DNA of 64,000 nucleotides, from the NCBI GenBank assembly GCA_964019165.1, contig OZ025267.1:6508252-6572251 (forward strand). Direction: 5' to 3'. The DNA comes from Mastigias papua (taxonomy: Eukaryota > Cnidaria > Scyphozoa > Rhizostomeae > Mastigiidae). Below, in pieces: positions 53,640-64,000 of this stretch. The stretch's first letter is position 1. Each line of letters begins with the position of its first letter. Below the pieces are notes generated by a model. The model saw only the letters and a program-made list of their open reading frames with translations, did no database searches and was not told the DNA's origin. A program made the position numbers and the translations under genes.

Positions 53640-54066
53640 TGTATTTTAATTTTGACAATTCCTTTCTAAACACAACATAATCAGTAGACCTAATCAATAG
53701 CTAAGACATAAAAAGACATAATCAGTAAAAAAGACCTACGACATAATCTGATGTTTCAACTCACTCATGAGCCTTCATCAGTAAAGGGATGGAATTAGCG
53801 AAAATACAGTCTATATAACTATGGGGGCATGAATAAGGTCACGCACTGAGTCGACAGATACATCTGCTGGCACTATGCAGATATGTCAAAGCTGAGAGGC
53901 TGTTCCATAATTTTGCATCTCTGTAAGAGACTGATATGTCCCATTTGAGGTATTTTTCTGTGAGTAGAGTAGTGAGAATTTCTGGAAAACATTGCTTGCA
54001 AGTTGTGTGGAGCAAGGTTGTTGAGAGACTTAATACACCATCCTTTATCATTCTTCGAATTAGCAC
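53640..54066 (-). pseudogene. 5'-truncated LINE: RT C-terminus plus 3' tail
   Basis: On the minus strand, the frame ending at 53839 contains SVSYRDAKLWNSLSALT, the usual C-terminal motif of non-LTR retrotransposon reverse transcriptases (Y/FR.AKLWNSLP). It is followed by a tail with tttactgatgaaggctcatg and tactgattatgtc, shared with the relic at 49980-50240. Only the end of the element remains. Confidence 0.6.
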
Positions 54067-54557
54067 ATTAAGTTAGTTTATCTCTGAATGCGAGTGAACT
54101 GTTAACTTTACCTTGGAAGCACATTTATTTATTACCTAAGAACTTTAAGAAATATGTAAGAAACTTTTGATAGCAAAATGGCCAGAAAATTTAAGAAACT
54201 GCCTACTAGCATCGGATTTTAGTTTCTTATAAAAAAATACGTGTATTCTGCAGTATATCTGAGGTGAAGCTCCCTTTTCCCCCATTGATTCCAACTAGAA
54301 TAAATGAGTTTCAATACTCAGTGATTCCTGTCTTTCCTGTGATTCCTGTGATTCCTGATGAACAAGCACTTTAGGTGCTTACAGCATTAAATTCTATATA
54401 CAGTCTAGTATGTTTATATATACTGTATGAAAGATGAATGAACTTTCTTGACTGCTCTTCTTCGGTTAACTTGTCTGCTTTTCCAACTTTTTATCTATTT
54501 TTCAAAAATTGGTAAAAAGTAAATAACTTTCATAGCATAAAATTATTTACCTGGAGG
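54067..54557. other. Non-coding, dispersed-repeat fragments
   Basis: Contains TTAAGAAA/TTCTTATAAAA fragments (about 54130-54240) of the dispersed family, and a short gattcctgt tandem near 54325-54355. No gene is supported. Confidence 0.45.
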
Positions 54558-54809
54558 TCAATGTCGCAATGCCTCCCATGCTCTGGCGTTAAACTCCCCA
54601 AATCTGACATCCCCCTGTGGATGTTGTTTACGCTCCCATTTCGCTTGTGATTTTCGATTTCGCGCTTTCGCTATTGAGAACGAGGCAAATAAATAATAGT
54701 AGGTAACAGCAGCCACAACAACAACAATGGCACACTGATGGAGTGATGAGGGTAATTCTTGGACCTTAATTTGAATTCTTTGTAATGCTGCCATATGAAA
54801 ACTATTTGT
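54558..54809 (-). CDS. Small single-pass membrane protein, unknown family
   Basis: A minus-strand exon following acceptor GATTTTGCAG. The ATG at 54792-54794 gives 78 residues: a polar N-terminus, one membrane segment at about 20-41 (CAIVVVVAAVTYYYLF), then a basic juxtamembrane region (KARNRKSQAKWERK) and a C-terminus ending in EFNARAWEALRH. The positive-inside rule places the C-terminus in the cytosol or matrix. A splice donor-like CCAG|GTAAAT lies just after the stop codon. The five codons before the ATG are also open, so an upstream coding exon is possible. It lies head-to-head with MMAA. The family is not recognised. Confidence 0.6.
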   Translation of the reverse strand, partial: TNSFHMAALQRIQIKVQELPSSLHQCAIVVVVAAVTYYYLFASFSIAKARNRKSQAKWERKQHPQGDVRFGEFNARAWEALRH

Positions 54810-54848
54810 CTGCAAAATCTTTTTTTTCTGTTGTTTCAAAAGCTTCTT

Positions 54849-55076
54849 TTAGATCCCATATATTTTTGCTAATGAAGCTGTGACATTCAACATCCTTGGC
54901 TTAGAAAATCCTTTACGGTATATAAATATATATAGACCGTACCACACCCACCCTAGCAACTTTGGAAAATGCACACCAAATAGTATGCCTTTGCGCACAT
55001 TTGATGGGAAGCTGATGGCTAGCATTACTGCATGCAATGCAAGGAACCATAATAAGTAGAATATAGGACTGCTCAC
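54849..55076 (-). CDS. Doubtful hydrophobic frame upstream of the small membrane protein
   Basis: A minus frame of 75 codons with two hydrophobic stretches (includes FYLLWFLALHAVML). It has no ATG at its 5' end; the first in-frame ATG is at about residue 18. It sits in the probable 5' region of the gene at 54558-54809, so it may be untranslated leader or intron. Kept as a doubtful call. Confidence 0.2.
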   Translation of the reverse strand: MSSPIFYLLWFLALHAVMLAISFPSNVRKGILFGVHFPKLLGWVWYGLYIFIYRKGFSKPRMLNVTASLAKIYGI

Positions 55077-55503
55077 ACTATTTTACATCTTGAGCACATT
55101 CTAAGCACACTGGGCACTGTAGATATTCAGTGCGCACAACAGAGTTTCCAGATTGTGGCATAGCAAGGCAGATCAGTATTTGCTCCAGCACGACCAATCC
55201 CAGAGGACCTTGTAAATGTCAATAAATCGAATGTTATTGTTACTTTATGAGTTTGACCCACCTATATTTGTAAATATTTACACTTGAACTGTAATTTTTT
55301 GCTATAGATACTTTGGTGGTATTTTATGAATGAACGTGTACTTCCACGTTTAGGCATTTGGTCATTATCAATGTTGCTTATGAATTTTTCTCTTTCTTTA
55401 AGTCCAGCTGAAATTGGTAGTTTTGGATGTTCCAAGCACATCTGGATGCAATCCTTGATTCATTAGAAGGGATGTACTCTTTTGGAGTAAAAAAGGCTGA
55501 AGT
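55077..55503. promoter_or_regulatory. Shared upstream region of MMAA and the small membrane protein
   Basis: The two ATGs face away from each other about 710 bp apart. A CCAAT motif lies in cgaccaatccca at about 55190-55201. No TATA box stands out. A bidirectional promoter is inferred from the layout only. Confidence 0.35.
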
Positions 55504-55978
55504 ATGAATCTGTTAAAGAGAATAAACCAGTTCCCAAAGTTAAACAGCCAAAGACGCTTTATCCGGTACTCACAAGCCCCTCTTGATGTACTTTACAATG
55601 ATATGATAAATGGTAAAAGATCTGCACTTGCACATGCAATAACACTTGTTGAGTCAACAAATGTTGAGAAAAGATCAACATCAGAGGCACTTCTGAGCAG
55701 GACTTTGAAGCATCTAAGAGGTGGCATTACTTACCCAAATAAGGCAGGTGTGTCATTCAGAATAGGGCTGACAGGCCCACCTGGTGCAGGCAAAAGTACA
55801 TTGGTTGAGAGCCTAGGGAAATATCTTACATCACTTGGTCATAGAGTTGCAGTTCTTGCAGTTGATCCTTCATCAGCTAAGACTGGAGGATCTTTGCTAG
55901 GGGACAGAACACGCATGACAGAGTTATCAAGAGATGCAAATGCATATATTCGACCATCCCCATCATCTGGAACTCTAG
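55504..55978 (+). CDS. MMAA: MMAA exon 1 (targeting peptide, Walker A)
   Basis: ATG preceded by AAGT. The exon encodes the presequence, the N-terminal helical region and the P-loop up to GTLG, ending CTAG|GTATGG in phase 1. The split Gly is completed by exon 2. Confidence 0.93.
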
Positions 55979-57437
55979 GTATGGAAAATGTTTCTGAATT
56001 AAATTCATTCTTGATACAAAAAGGTTTTCTATGAGTCTATGAGTAAATAGTTTATAAGACAAACTGCAGCTATAAGATTGGACTGAGCTGCATACTCATT
56101 GAAGATTGACAAAACAGGTGGACTGGCTCCATGAGAGGCCATATACTCTGAACTAGCTGCATGAAAGGCCAAAAGCTCTGAACTGACTCTATGAATAGTC
56201 AGGAATTGTCTTCTTCTTTGCTAGAGACTGTCACACATCCTAGCTGCTAATAAAATTATCTTTGTTTCTTTCAATAAAGATGTGTAGAGTTTGTCAATTG
56301 ATATGAAGCGTTTCAATTAAGCTTCATATAGATTTTGGTGTCCAGCACCCCACCCATACCAAAACAAAGTTAAAGTATCACTCTTTGGCAGTTGTGTTGA
56401 GGCTATTGCAGGTTTTGATCTTCTCTCTAGGAGGCTTAGTTAAACACTAGTGAGATTCATATCAATCACTATTAACTGGTTTTGTTTCACCATATTAAGA
56501 AAAACTAATTTTACCTACTTTAGGTGGTGTTACAAGGAGTACAAATGAGGCAATTGTACTCTGTGAAGGAGCTGGCTATAACATTATCCTTGTTGAAACC
56601 ATGGGGGTTGGTCAGTCAGAATTTGCTGTTAAAGATATGGTGGATATGTTTGTTTTAATTATACCTCCAGCTGGTGGTGATGAACTGCAAGGGATTAAGA
56701 AAGGAATTGTTGAAGTTGCAGATTTCATATTGGTCAATAAAGCTGATGGTGAATTAGAAGCTCCAGCAAGGAAAATCCAAGCTGAGTATACAAGTGCTCT
56801 TAAGCTGTTACACAGGCACCATCCACTGTGGAACCCAGTTGTAAGTATGAATTGATTCAGTTTTGTGGGATTCTATGGTATATGGTAGTTTTGTTGAGCC
56901 CAGTCATTTGCATTGTTTCATAAGAAAGGAGTGCGATGTGGTGTAGGTAGTGAGTGATCAAGTAGCTGAATGGTACTTCTTGTTGATTACGTAATCTTAA
57001 TATTCATAGCAGCTATCCCATGATCCCCAAAGTGTTTCGGACTGAGGATGTGGCTTGGTACTTTTATATTATGCAGCAGCAAAGAGCAAGTATTTATTGA
57101 AAGTTATGAATCTAGCAACTGTTTGAATACTGATCACTTTTAGGTTCAAAGGGTGTCAGCACTAACAAGAATTGGTTTGGAGAAGGCCTGGGAAACTATG
57201 GAACATTACCATGAAATAATGATAAATGCCCATGAGCTGGAGAAAATTAGGAGAGAGCAGTACAGAGTTTGGATGTGGAATCATATTCGAGATAACATAA
57301 TGGACCGTTTTAGAAGACATCCAAAGATTCAGAGTAGTGTTAATATCATAGAGAACCAAGTTAGAAATGAAATCATAACTCCAGGGATGGGGGCTGATAG
57401 GCTAATGCAGATCTTTTCTGGTGATATGAATGAGTAG
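55504..57437 (+). CDS. MMAA: MMAA, methylmalonic aciduria type A GTPase, 3 exons
   Basis: The 361-residue protein is encoded by exons 55504-55978, 56524-56840 and 57144-57437 (introns of 545 and 303 bp, phases 1 and 0). It belongs to the MeaB/ArgK/MMAA G3E-type GTPases. These guard and repair methylmalonyl-CoA mutase and gate delivery of its adenosylcobalamin cofactor in the mitochondrial matrix. Visible motifs are Walker [10 protein letters not shown] (91-99), [18 protein letters not shown] (121-138), the switch segment ETMGVGQSE (183-191), [12 protein letters not shown] (206-217) and the guanine-specificity motif NKAD (230-233). The C-terminal RVWMWNHI helix is the dimerisation arm. The N-terminus is basic, with no acidic residue before about 28, as in a mitochondrial targeting peptide. 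The usual Val of ETVGVGQSE is Met here. Length fits the family (bacterial about 330, human about 418). Confidence 0.95.
56119..56208. repeat. Three degenerate 30-bp repeats in MMAA intron 1
   Basis: Three consecutive units of the form tgaact-agct-catgaaaggccaaaagctc, diverged from one another. A partial fourth copy may precede them near 56078. Confidence 0.6.
56524..56840 (+). CDS. MMAA: MMAA exon 2 (switch and NKAD motifs)
   Basis: Acceptor CTACTTTAG and donor CAGTT|GTAAGT. Encodes the conserved stretch from GVTRSTNEA to WNPV. This is the most conserved part of the gene and settles the family. Confidence 0.95.
57144..57437 (+). CDS. MMAA: MMAA exon 3 (C-terminal helices)
   Basis: Acceptor CACTTTTAG, phase 0. 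Encodes the end of the G domain and the helical dimerisation region, then TAG. The C-terminus lacks an obvious extension. Confidence 0.92.
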   Translation, partial: VQRVSALTRIGLEKAWETMEHYHEIMINAHELEKIRREQYRVWMWNHIRDNIMDRFRRHPKIQSSVNIIENQVRNEIITPGMGADRLMQIFSGDMNE

Positions 57438-57482
57438 GGCTGAATCTGCTTTTGATAATGCTGCAAACGGAAGTGCTTAATG

Positions 57483-57488
57483 AATAAA
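57483..57488 (+). terminator. MMAA polyadenylation signal
   Basis: AATAAA, 46 bp after the stop codon of MMAA, in the sense orientation. It implies a very short 3' UTR. Confidence 0.6.
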
Positions 57489-59072
<1,584 letters not shown>

Positions 59073-59577
59073 ACAGTTGCTTTAAATGCATAACTTACAA
59101 AAGACAGCGCTTTGGTTCAATCACAAGACCTTAAATTAACCATTCATACTTGATTCTTGTTCTATGAATCATCGCTTTGTTATCCTCATTAGCAATTCTC
59201 ATAGAGAACTTTCTTGATCTTGATATATTACGCTGAATTTACTATAGACAATACTTACAGATATGACCTATCTTAAGATACTGGAACTTCGTTGCTCCGA
59301 TATACTTGAAAGACCATGATGTCTTTATATACTGCATAGCTAAGTCATGGCATTTACATCCAGAATCGTAAGAATGGGCAAAAGAGGAGATACTATTGAA
59401 ATACTAAGACAAAAAGTTCTACTCTCTTTCGTTCAACATAAATTATAGCAAAGGCACCCAAGAAAGCTCTTTCAACCGCATAAGTCAACGGAGTTTGAGC
59501 TTCAATGGCGTTTCGTATTAATCGACTTAAGCATGGAAGAACTTCGAAAATGAAAAATGAAGGATCTGTGAAAAAGC
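59073..59577. other. 3' flank of the receptor phosphatase gene
   Basis: Presumed 3' UTR and flank on the minus strand. No canonical polyadenylation signal was found near the stop codon. Confidence 0.45.
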
Positions 59578-60286
59578 TTATTTCCTAGAAGCAAAATCAA
59601 GTAGAACATCATAGATGAACTTGAACTGTGCCTCATTTTCCACAAAATACCTATTTTTCTCCTTGAAAGCTCTTGCAATTTTTTGAATATCAGCCATTCC
59701 ATCATTCTTTAGTAGTTTCATAGCCTCTAAGCAAATGCAAAATGTTCCACTCCTACCAAACCCGTCACTGCATTGTATGATCAGTGGAGGTGTCTCCTCC
59801 GACATCCAGTCGTTGATAAGATGATGGCAAAGTTGTAGAACAGCAGTGCGGCTCGACGGGATATCATGATCTTCCCATCCAAGCACATGAAACTGTGTAA
59901 CTTCAATTGCCTCATTGGGGCTCGATATCTCTGAAAGAGTAAAATCCCTCTGTATCACACAAGGGAATGGAGTTTTTTCCAGCTCACAGCTGACCTTGAA
60001 GTTCCCATACGTCACAGGTGTATCACTTCCAGGCCAAAACTGCGTGAAGAAAACGCTACCTTCCTCCAGGCTATTCAGTGACACGATAACTTCTGCTTTA
60101 TGCAAATGCACCATTGTCCAGAAATCATTGATAGTAATCCCAAAAGGGGCTTGAGTCGTAATAAAACGTGAGCTTACACTAAGGGAAATAAATGTTGCAT
60201 TGATATAGTCTGAAGAGGTTGGATTTACATCTCTGCCATCCTGTAACCTTACACGCAAATCGTCATGTGGCACTTTGAAAGAGTAC
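59578..60286 (-). CDS. RPTP exon c: D2 phosphatase domain and stop
   Basis: Acceptor TTCTGTTTTAG. The first G completes Arg of KNRY. It contains DYINATFI, FWTMVHLHKAEVIV, the WEDHDIP loop, the CSDGFGRSG signature and AQFKFIYDVLLDF, then TAA. Confidence 0.93.
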
Positions 60287-63200
60287 CTAAAACAGAAAGA
60301 TGTTAATTAAGCCCGGCCTTTGAAAGGTATACAGTAGTTTTCCAGAATAATGCTGTGACATTCCTGAAGAATATTCAAAGATTGTAATTAAGGATGTAGC
60401 TGCACAAAGACCTTGGTTATTTGATACTCTTCTAAAATATCGTAGAAATATGCAACTGCTCTATATCAGTCCTTGATTAACTCGGATCTCCTTGTAGGGT
60501 TACACAATAGGCCTCAAATAAGCTGACCACTTAGGAATAACCTATCCTCTTTCTGGGTGTATGCCAAGCCAAGCAGATGGATTTTCTTGAATTTTTCATG
60601 AAAATTCACTGCCAATTTAGGCATGTCCTGTTCGATATGGTGGAGTATTTGAGCACCGATTTTGCAAATTGAATGCATGCATTGTAGGCTTCTGATACTA
60701 ACAAAACTAATGCAAGTCACATGCAGAAACCAGAATGGATGACGACCCTAAGAGACTTTTCTGGAGTTCTTTGAAGATTGGTCAAAGTTCTGTGCACTTT
60801 ATCTGATAATATTGCAAAGGACCTGGCTTTCCTGACACTTGCGGCCTTCAAATGATATCGCTGATATTTCCTTGACTTTTCCGGATGACAGACATCTTGT
60901 TTTTACAGGGCGCACTAAATTTTCCTATCCCATCACAATCTCCATACCAATAAATGCTTAAACAAGAACAGAGTATAGTAAATAACTAAGCAAATCATTT
61001 CAAGAGGAATTTGGGAATTACCTGTTTTTATATTCGTTAACTGCTCTAGATCCCTCACGCTTCTTCACGGTGGACAATTCTGATTCAATGCCTCGAGTCA
61101 GATTTTTGAATATCTTTTGAATTCCAGTATGACCAGTTAACGGATCAATGGTACTTAGGTTTTGATATAGCTCTCTAGCATTGCGATTTGTCATCTGTGT
61201 ATTTCGGTCCACTTTGTTCAATAACTCGTTCACAACTTCATATATAAACTCATATTGTCTACATGTCTCTACCATTTTGGTCTTTCGAGTCCTGAGATAG
61301 TTCACGTAATTGAATACATCCACTGTTTTTGACAATTCAATATTATTCAGAATAGCATCTATTGCGATGTATGTCCCTGTGATACCAGAGCCATTACTAA
61401 AAGAGATGAATGCAGGCAACATTCAAAGATTCAACCATTCCTGACCAACTGGACTTGCATGGATATTTTGAAGCTTATAAGCTATATAATTATATAGGCA
61501 GGCATAAATATCAACAAATCAAGACTACAAAGAAACCAACTCTATGCTGGATTTTGCATCGGCCTGTCCAGAGTAATCTATAAGTTGAATTTGCCTATAT
61601 TAATAAGACATGATATGGCACGTAAGAGTCGTATACCAGCAGCCTCACCAAAGCCTTATGCATTATGCTGTGATATGAAGGCGATTGTAAATGCGATAAA
61701 TTCAATAGCAATTTAGCAAGTTAGATTACTGACTAGCTTGAATTTTAAATGGTTAGGAAGCGATCACTGTGCTAGCTAATAGAAAGCAACAGTATTTCCA
61801 CGGCGACATAAAAGTTAAAAAACTCTGTCTGAGCAATGCACACAGATAACATTTTTCAAGCATAAAAATATTTGCGTCTGAAGCACAAATGTTGCTTGCA
61901 GCCTATGTACGCTACTCAAATATAGATTATTGCCTCTGTCTGAGAAGCGCAAACGGCCTGCGGGCAACAAGAATAAATATGACAAACAGATAATTTTGTT
62001 GCTTCTTCCTCTTCCAAAGTATCAGGGAAATAACGTCACCTGGATGGAGGTCCTACTATAACTGGAACCTCTATGTCTTTCTTAAAGCTGCTAATGACAC
62101 AAGCTACATCTACACCTGAAGCACGCTCCCATACTAAGGGAGTATACTAATCGGTCAGCGATAGTTGCAGCTTTTTCATACAATCGAATTATTAAAAAGG
62201 GCCAGCTCTTACAATCTTCAAACCGCTGCGCAACTTGGACAGTGGATATTTAATGAAGGTTAAAGTTTTACCTGCAATTAATGACTTTTGGACCGTTTTT
62301 CCCCTTGTGCCACTGATTTACCAAATCACGAAAGCCAAGGAGACTGGCTATCGAACCTGGAATCCCCCTTTCAGGCCACTTGTTGAAATGGAAGAGGCGA
62401 ACGATCCTCGATACTTTGTTCTTTCCACCAACAATGAAGCTGCGCACAGTAGCACAATCATCAAACACATTGTCTCTGCACTCCACTACGACATCGCCAT
62501 TGCCAAATGTAAGCTTGACAGAAGATGTTGGCCAATAATCTGGAGAGCCAACTCTATCACCATCCAGTACATGGGTCAACATGACGATCGTTCTGATATT
62601 TTGCTGCAACACCATTGCCCAGAAATCTTCTGTCGTCTCCTTCGTTGGTATTTGAGTGGCAATATATGCATCTTGAACAGTGTAGCTATCAACAAACGCT
62701 GCATTTATGTAGTCAGTTGCTCCTTTCATGCGACGCTGAATACAAACTCTACCACAATCAAACGGAACTGCATCTGGGTCCCTGTTCAGAAATATATTTC
62801 CTTTCTTCCTTGCTTCACAATTTTGCGATGGAGATCTATCGTCTAGTTCATCGAATTCATCTTCAAAGGCATTCTCCTTTTCTCTCATTTCATCAAAATA
62901 TGCAGAGAAATTACAGGCCAAAAGTGGCTCATGGCTAGTAGCTAGCTCGTATTTCAGTTCATACGCTGGCACATTATCATGACTACCACAGGAATTATCA
63001 GGGTCGAAAACATCCTCAGAAAAAGTAAGTGTATGAGGGTTTTTACCGTTCTTGACAAGCTCCATAGTGCTGAATCGATAATTTGCTTCAAAAGCCTTCT
63101 TATTCCGCTTCCACAGTATATACCCAATTAATATAAAGAGCGGAACTGCGACAATACAAATCACCAAGCCAACGATTAAACCCGTCGAAGATCCTTTGGG

Positions 63201-64000
63201 TGCCTCTTGCTTTGGTGGTAGACTTTCGGTAGACGCGGGGCTGCTCCAGTCGCTTGAAAAATAAACATTATCTGTATGATACGCTCGAAAAAACAAGATG
63301 TACGATGATCCAGGCTCGAGTGGCCCATTGAAGAATGTAGTACTGATAGGTATTGAAGTACTTCTTCTTTTGCGAACCACCGATCTATTAGTTTTCTTCC
63401 CATCTCCAATTACAAAAGTTTCAGACGATTCTATGTATGCTTTGCCTAACTCGGCTGTCACATACGGGAGAGCTAGATGATGCTGTTTGGAAACGGAGTA
63501 TACAGTTATATTTGAATCGGGATATCTATCTGGATGGGGTACATTGACTGCACCATTTGAATCCACTGCCCGAATGATGATCCGAATATACTGAACTCTG
63601 CTATCCATTGGAACCAGTTTGATTGTGATAGACGACGATGTTTGTTTGTCCTTTGAGATGACTGGCCGTTCATCGATCGGGTATCTGTTTAAATATGTCG
63701 AGGAAGGTGAGCTGTATAACATCTTCCCCTTCCAATCAGTAACTGTTCGAATATATATGGTATAGTTGCGCCTTTGACTCAGCGGGGCATTACCGTCTCC
63801 AATGAAGAAATTCTTGACACCATTGAAAGGCTCAACTATTTTTGCCAAATAAAAACTAAGGTTGCGAAAACGTGCCTCTTGGTAGCTCGGTATTGGCGTT
63901 GAGAAGTTGATAGATTGACCACTCCAATCCCGCTGCTCCACGACTATCTGATAACCCGTGACCGGCCCGTTTACCGATTGCACAGCCTGGGCAGTTACCA
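59578..64000 (-). CDS. Receptor-type tyrosine phosphatase, partial (no N-terminus)
   Basis: Three minus-strand exons (62272-64000, 61022-61396, 59578-60286; both junctions in phase 2, GT-AG) give about 936 residues, open at the right edge. Order from the N-terminus: fibronectin type III-like ectodomain (starts near NGPVTGYQIVVE) with several N-glycosylation sequons; a furin-like site RKRR (about 63362-63375); one membrane segment (about 63105-63180); an acidic juxtamembrane stretch; then two PTP domains. In D1 the signature reads CSNGSGITG, so the catalytic Arg is Ile; its WPD loop is WPE and the KNRY motif is degraded. In D2 it reads CSDGFGRSG, so Cys and Arg are kept; KNRY is present, and the WPD loop is WED. 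Receptor phosphatases dephosphorylate tyrosines in adhesion and growth signalling. In well-studied ones D1 is active and D2 is not; here the pattern is reversed. The subfamily is not assigned. Confidence 0.9.
60287..61021 (-). other. RPTP intron before D2
   Basis: A 735-bp intron that splits the Arg codon of the D2 KNRY motif. No nested feature was seen. Confidence 0.8.
61022..61396 (-). CDS. RPTP exon b: D1 signature and D1-D2 linker
   Basis: Acceptor CATCTCTTTTAG. The first T completes Ser of the CSNGSGITG signature. It carries the D1 Q-loop region (ETCRQYEFIYEVV) and the helical linker, ending AACAG|GTAATT. Phase matches on both sides. Confidence 0.9.
61397..62271 (-). other. RPTP intron between D1 exons
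   Basis: An 875-bp intron that interrupts the D1 active-site signature directly after its Cys codon. No nested feature was seen. Confidence 0.8.
62272..64000 (-). CDS. RPTP exon a: ectodomain, membrane segment, most of D1
   Basis: A large exon, open to the window edge. It contains FN3-like sequence, the RKRR site, the membrane helix followed by KRNKK, the acidic linker and D1 up to VINC. It ends TGCAG|GTAAAA. A possible acceptor at CTGCCCAG near 63988 might mark its start, but the frame is also open to the edge. Confidence 0.88.

Overview
The window looks like AT-rich nuclear DNA of an invertebrate animal. The genes have GT-AG introns, coding exons are small and far apart, and transposon relics, AT microsatellites and a very large satellite array are present. 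The domain repertoire is animal: a secreted apple/PAN plus fibrinogen-related protein, a sarcoplasmic calcium-binding protein, a receptor tyrosine phosphatase and the mitochondrial MMAA GTPase. A cnidarian is my best guess because PAN plus fibrinogen combinations are common there, but the sequence alone does not prove it.

Layout. 1-21190 is one tandem satellite of about 200 monomers (107 bp, with a recurrent 101-bp form), open at the left edge. 21191-26762 is sparse: weak orphan exons on both strands and an inverted pair of 21-bp minisatellites (24423-26204). 26763-31302 (+) is a four-exon gene for a secreted PAN + Cys-rich + fibrinogen-like protein; its phases agree at every junction, from a signal-peptide mini-exon to the stop codon. 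31303-35847 is intergenic, with orphan minus-strand exons and a 76-bp tandem repeat. 35848-40062 (-) is a two-exon sarcoplasmic calcium-binding protein gene with a TATA box and an E-box. 40141-54557 is mostly non-coding: orphan minus-strand exons (two of them join in phase at 48148-49459), a 765-bp fold-back element, a tRNA-like SINE head and non-LTR retrotransposon 3' ends. 54558-54809 (-) is a small single-pass membrane protein lying head-to-head with MMAA (55504-57437, +, three exons). 59578-64000 (-) is the C-terminal part of a receptor-type tyrosine phosphatase that runs off the right edge.

The genes do not form a pathway; this is an ordinary metazoan neighbourhood. The most unusual features are three. 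In the satellite, each plus-strand monomer carries a 5' splice-like site, a 3' splice-like site and a 39-nt stop-free mini-exon between them. In the phosphatase, the membrane-proximal domain has lost its catalytic arginine while the distal domain keeps Cys and Arg. In the right half of the window, inverted and dispersed repeats are dense. All calls were made by eye, without database searches.
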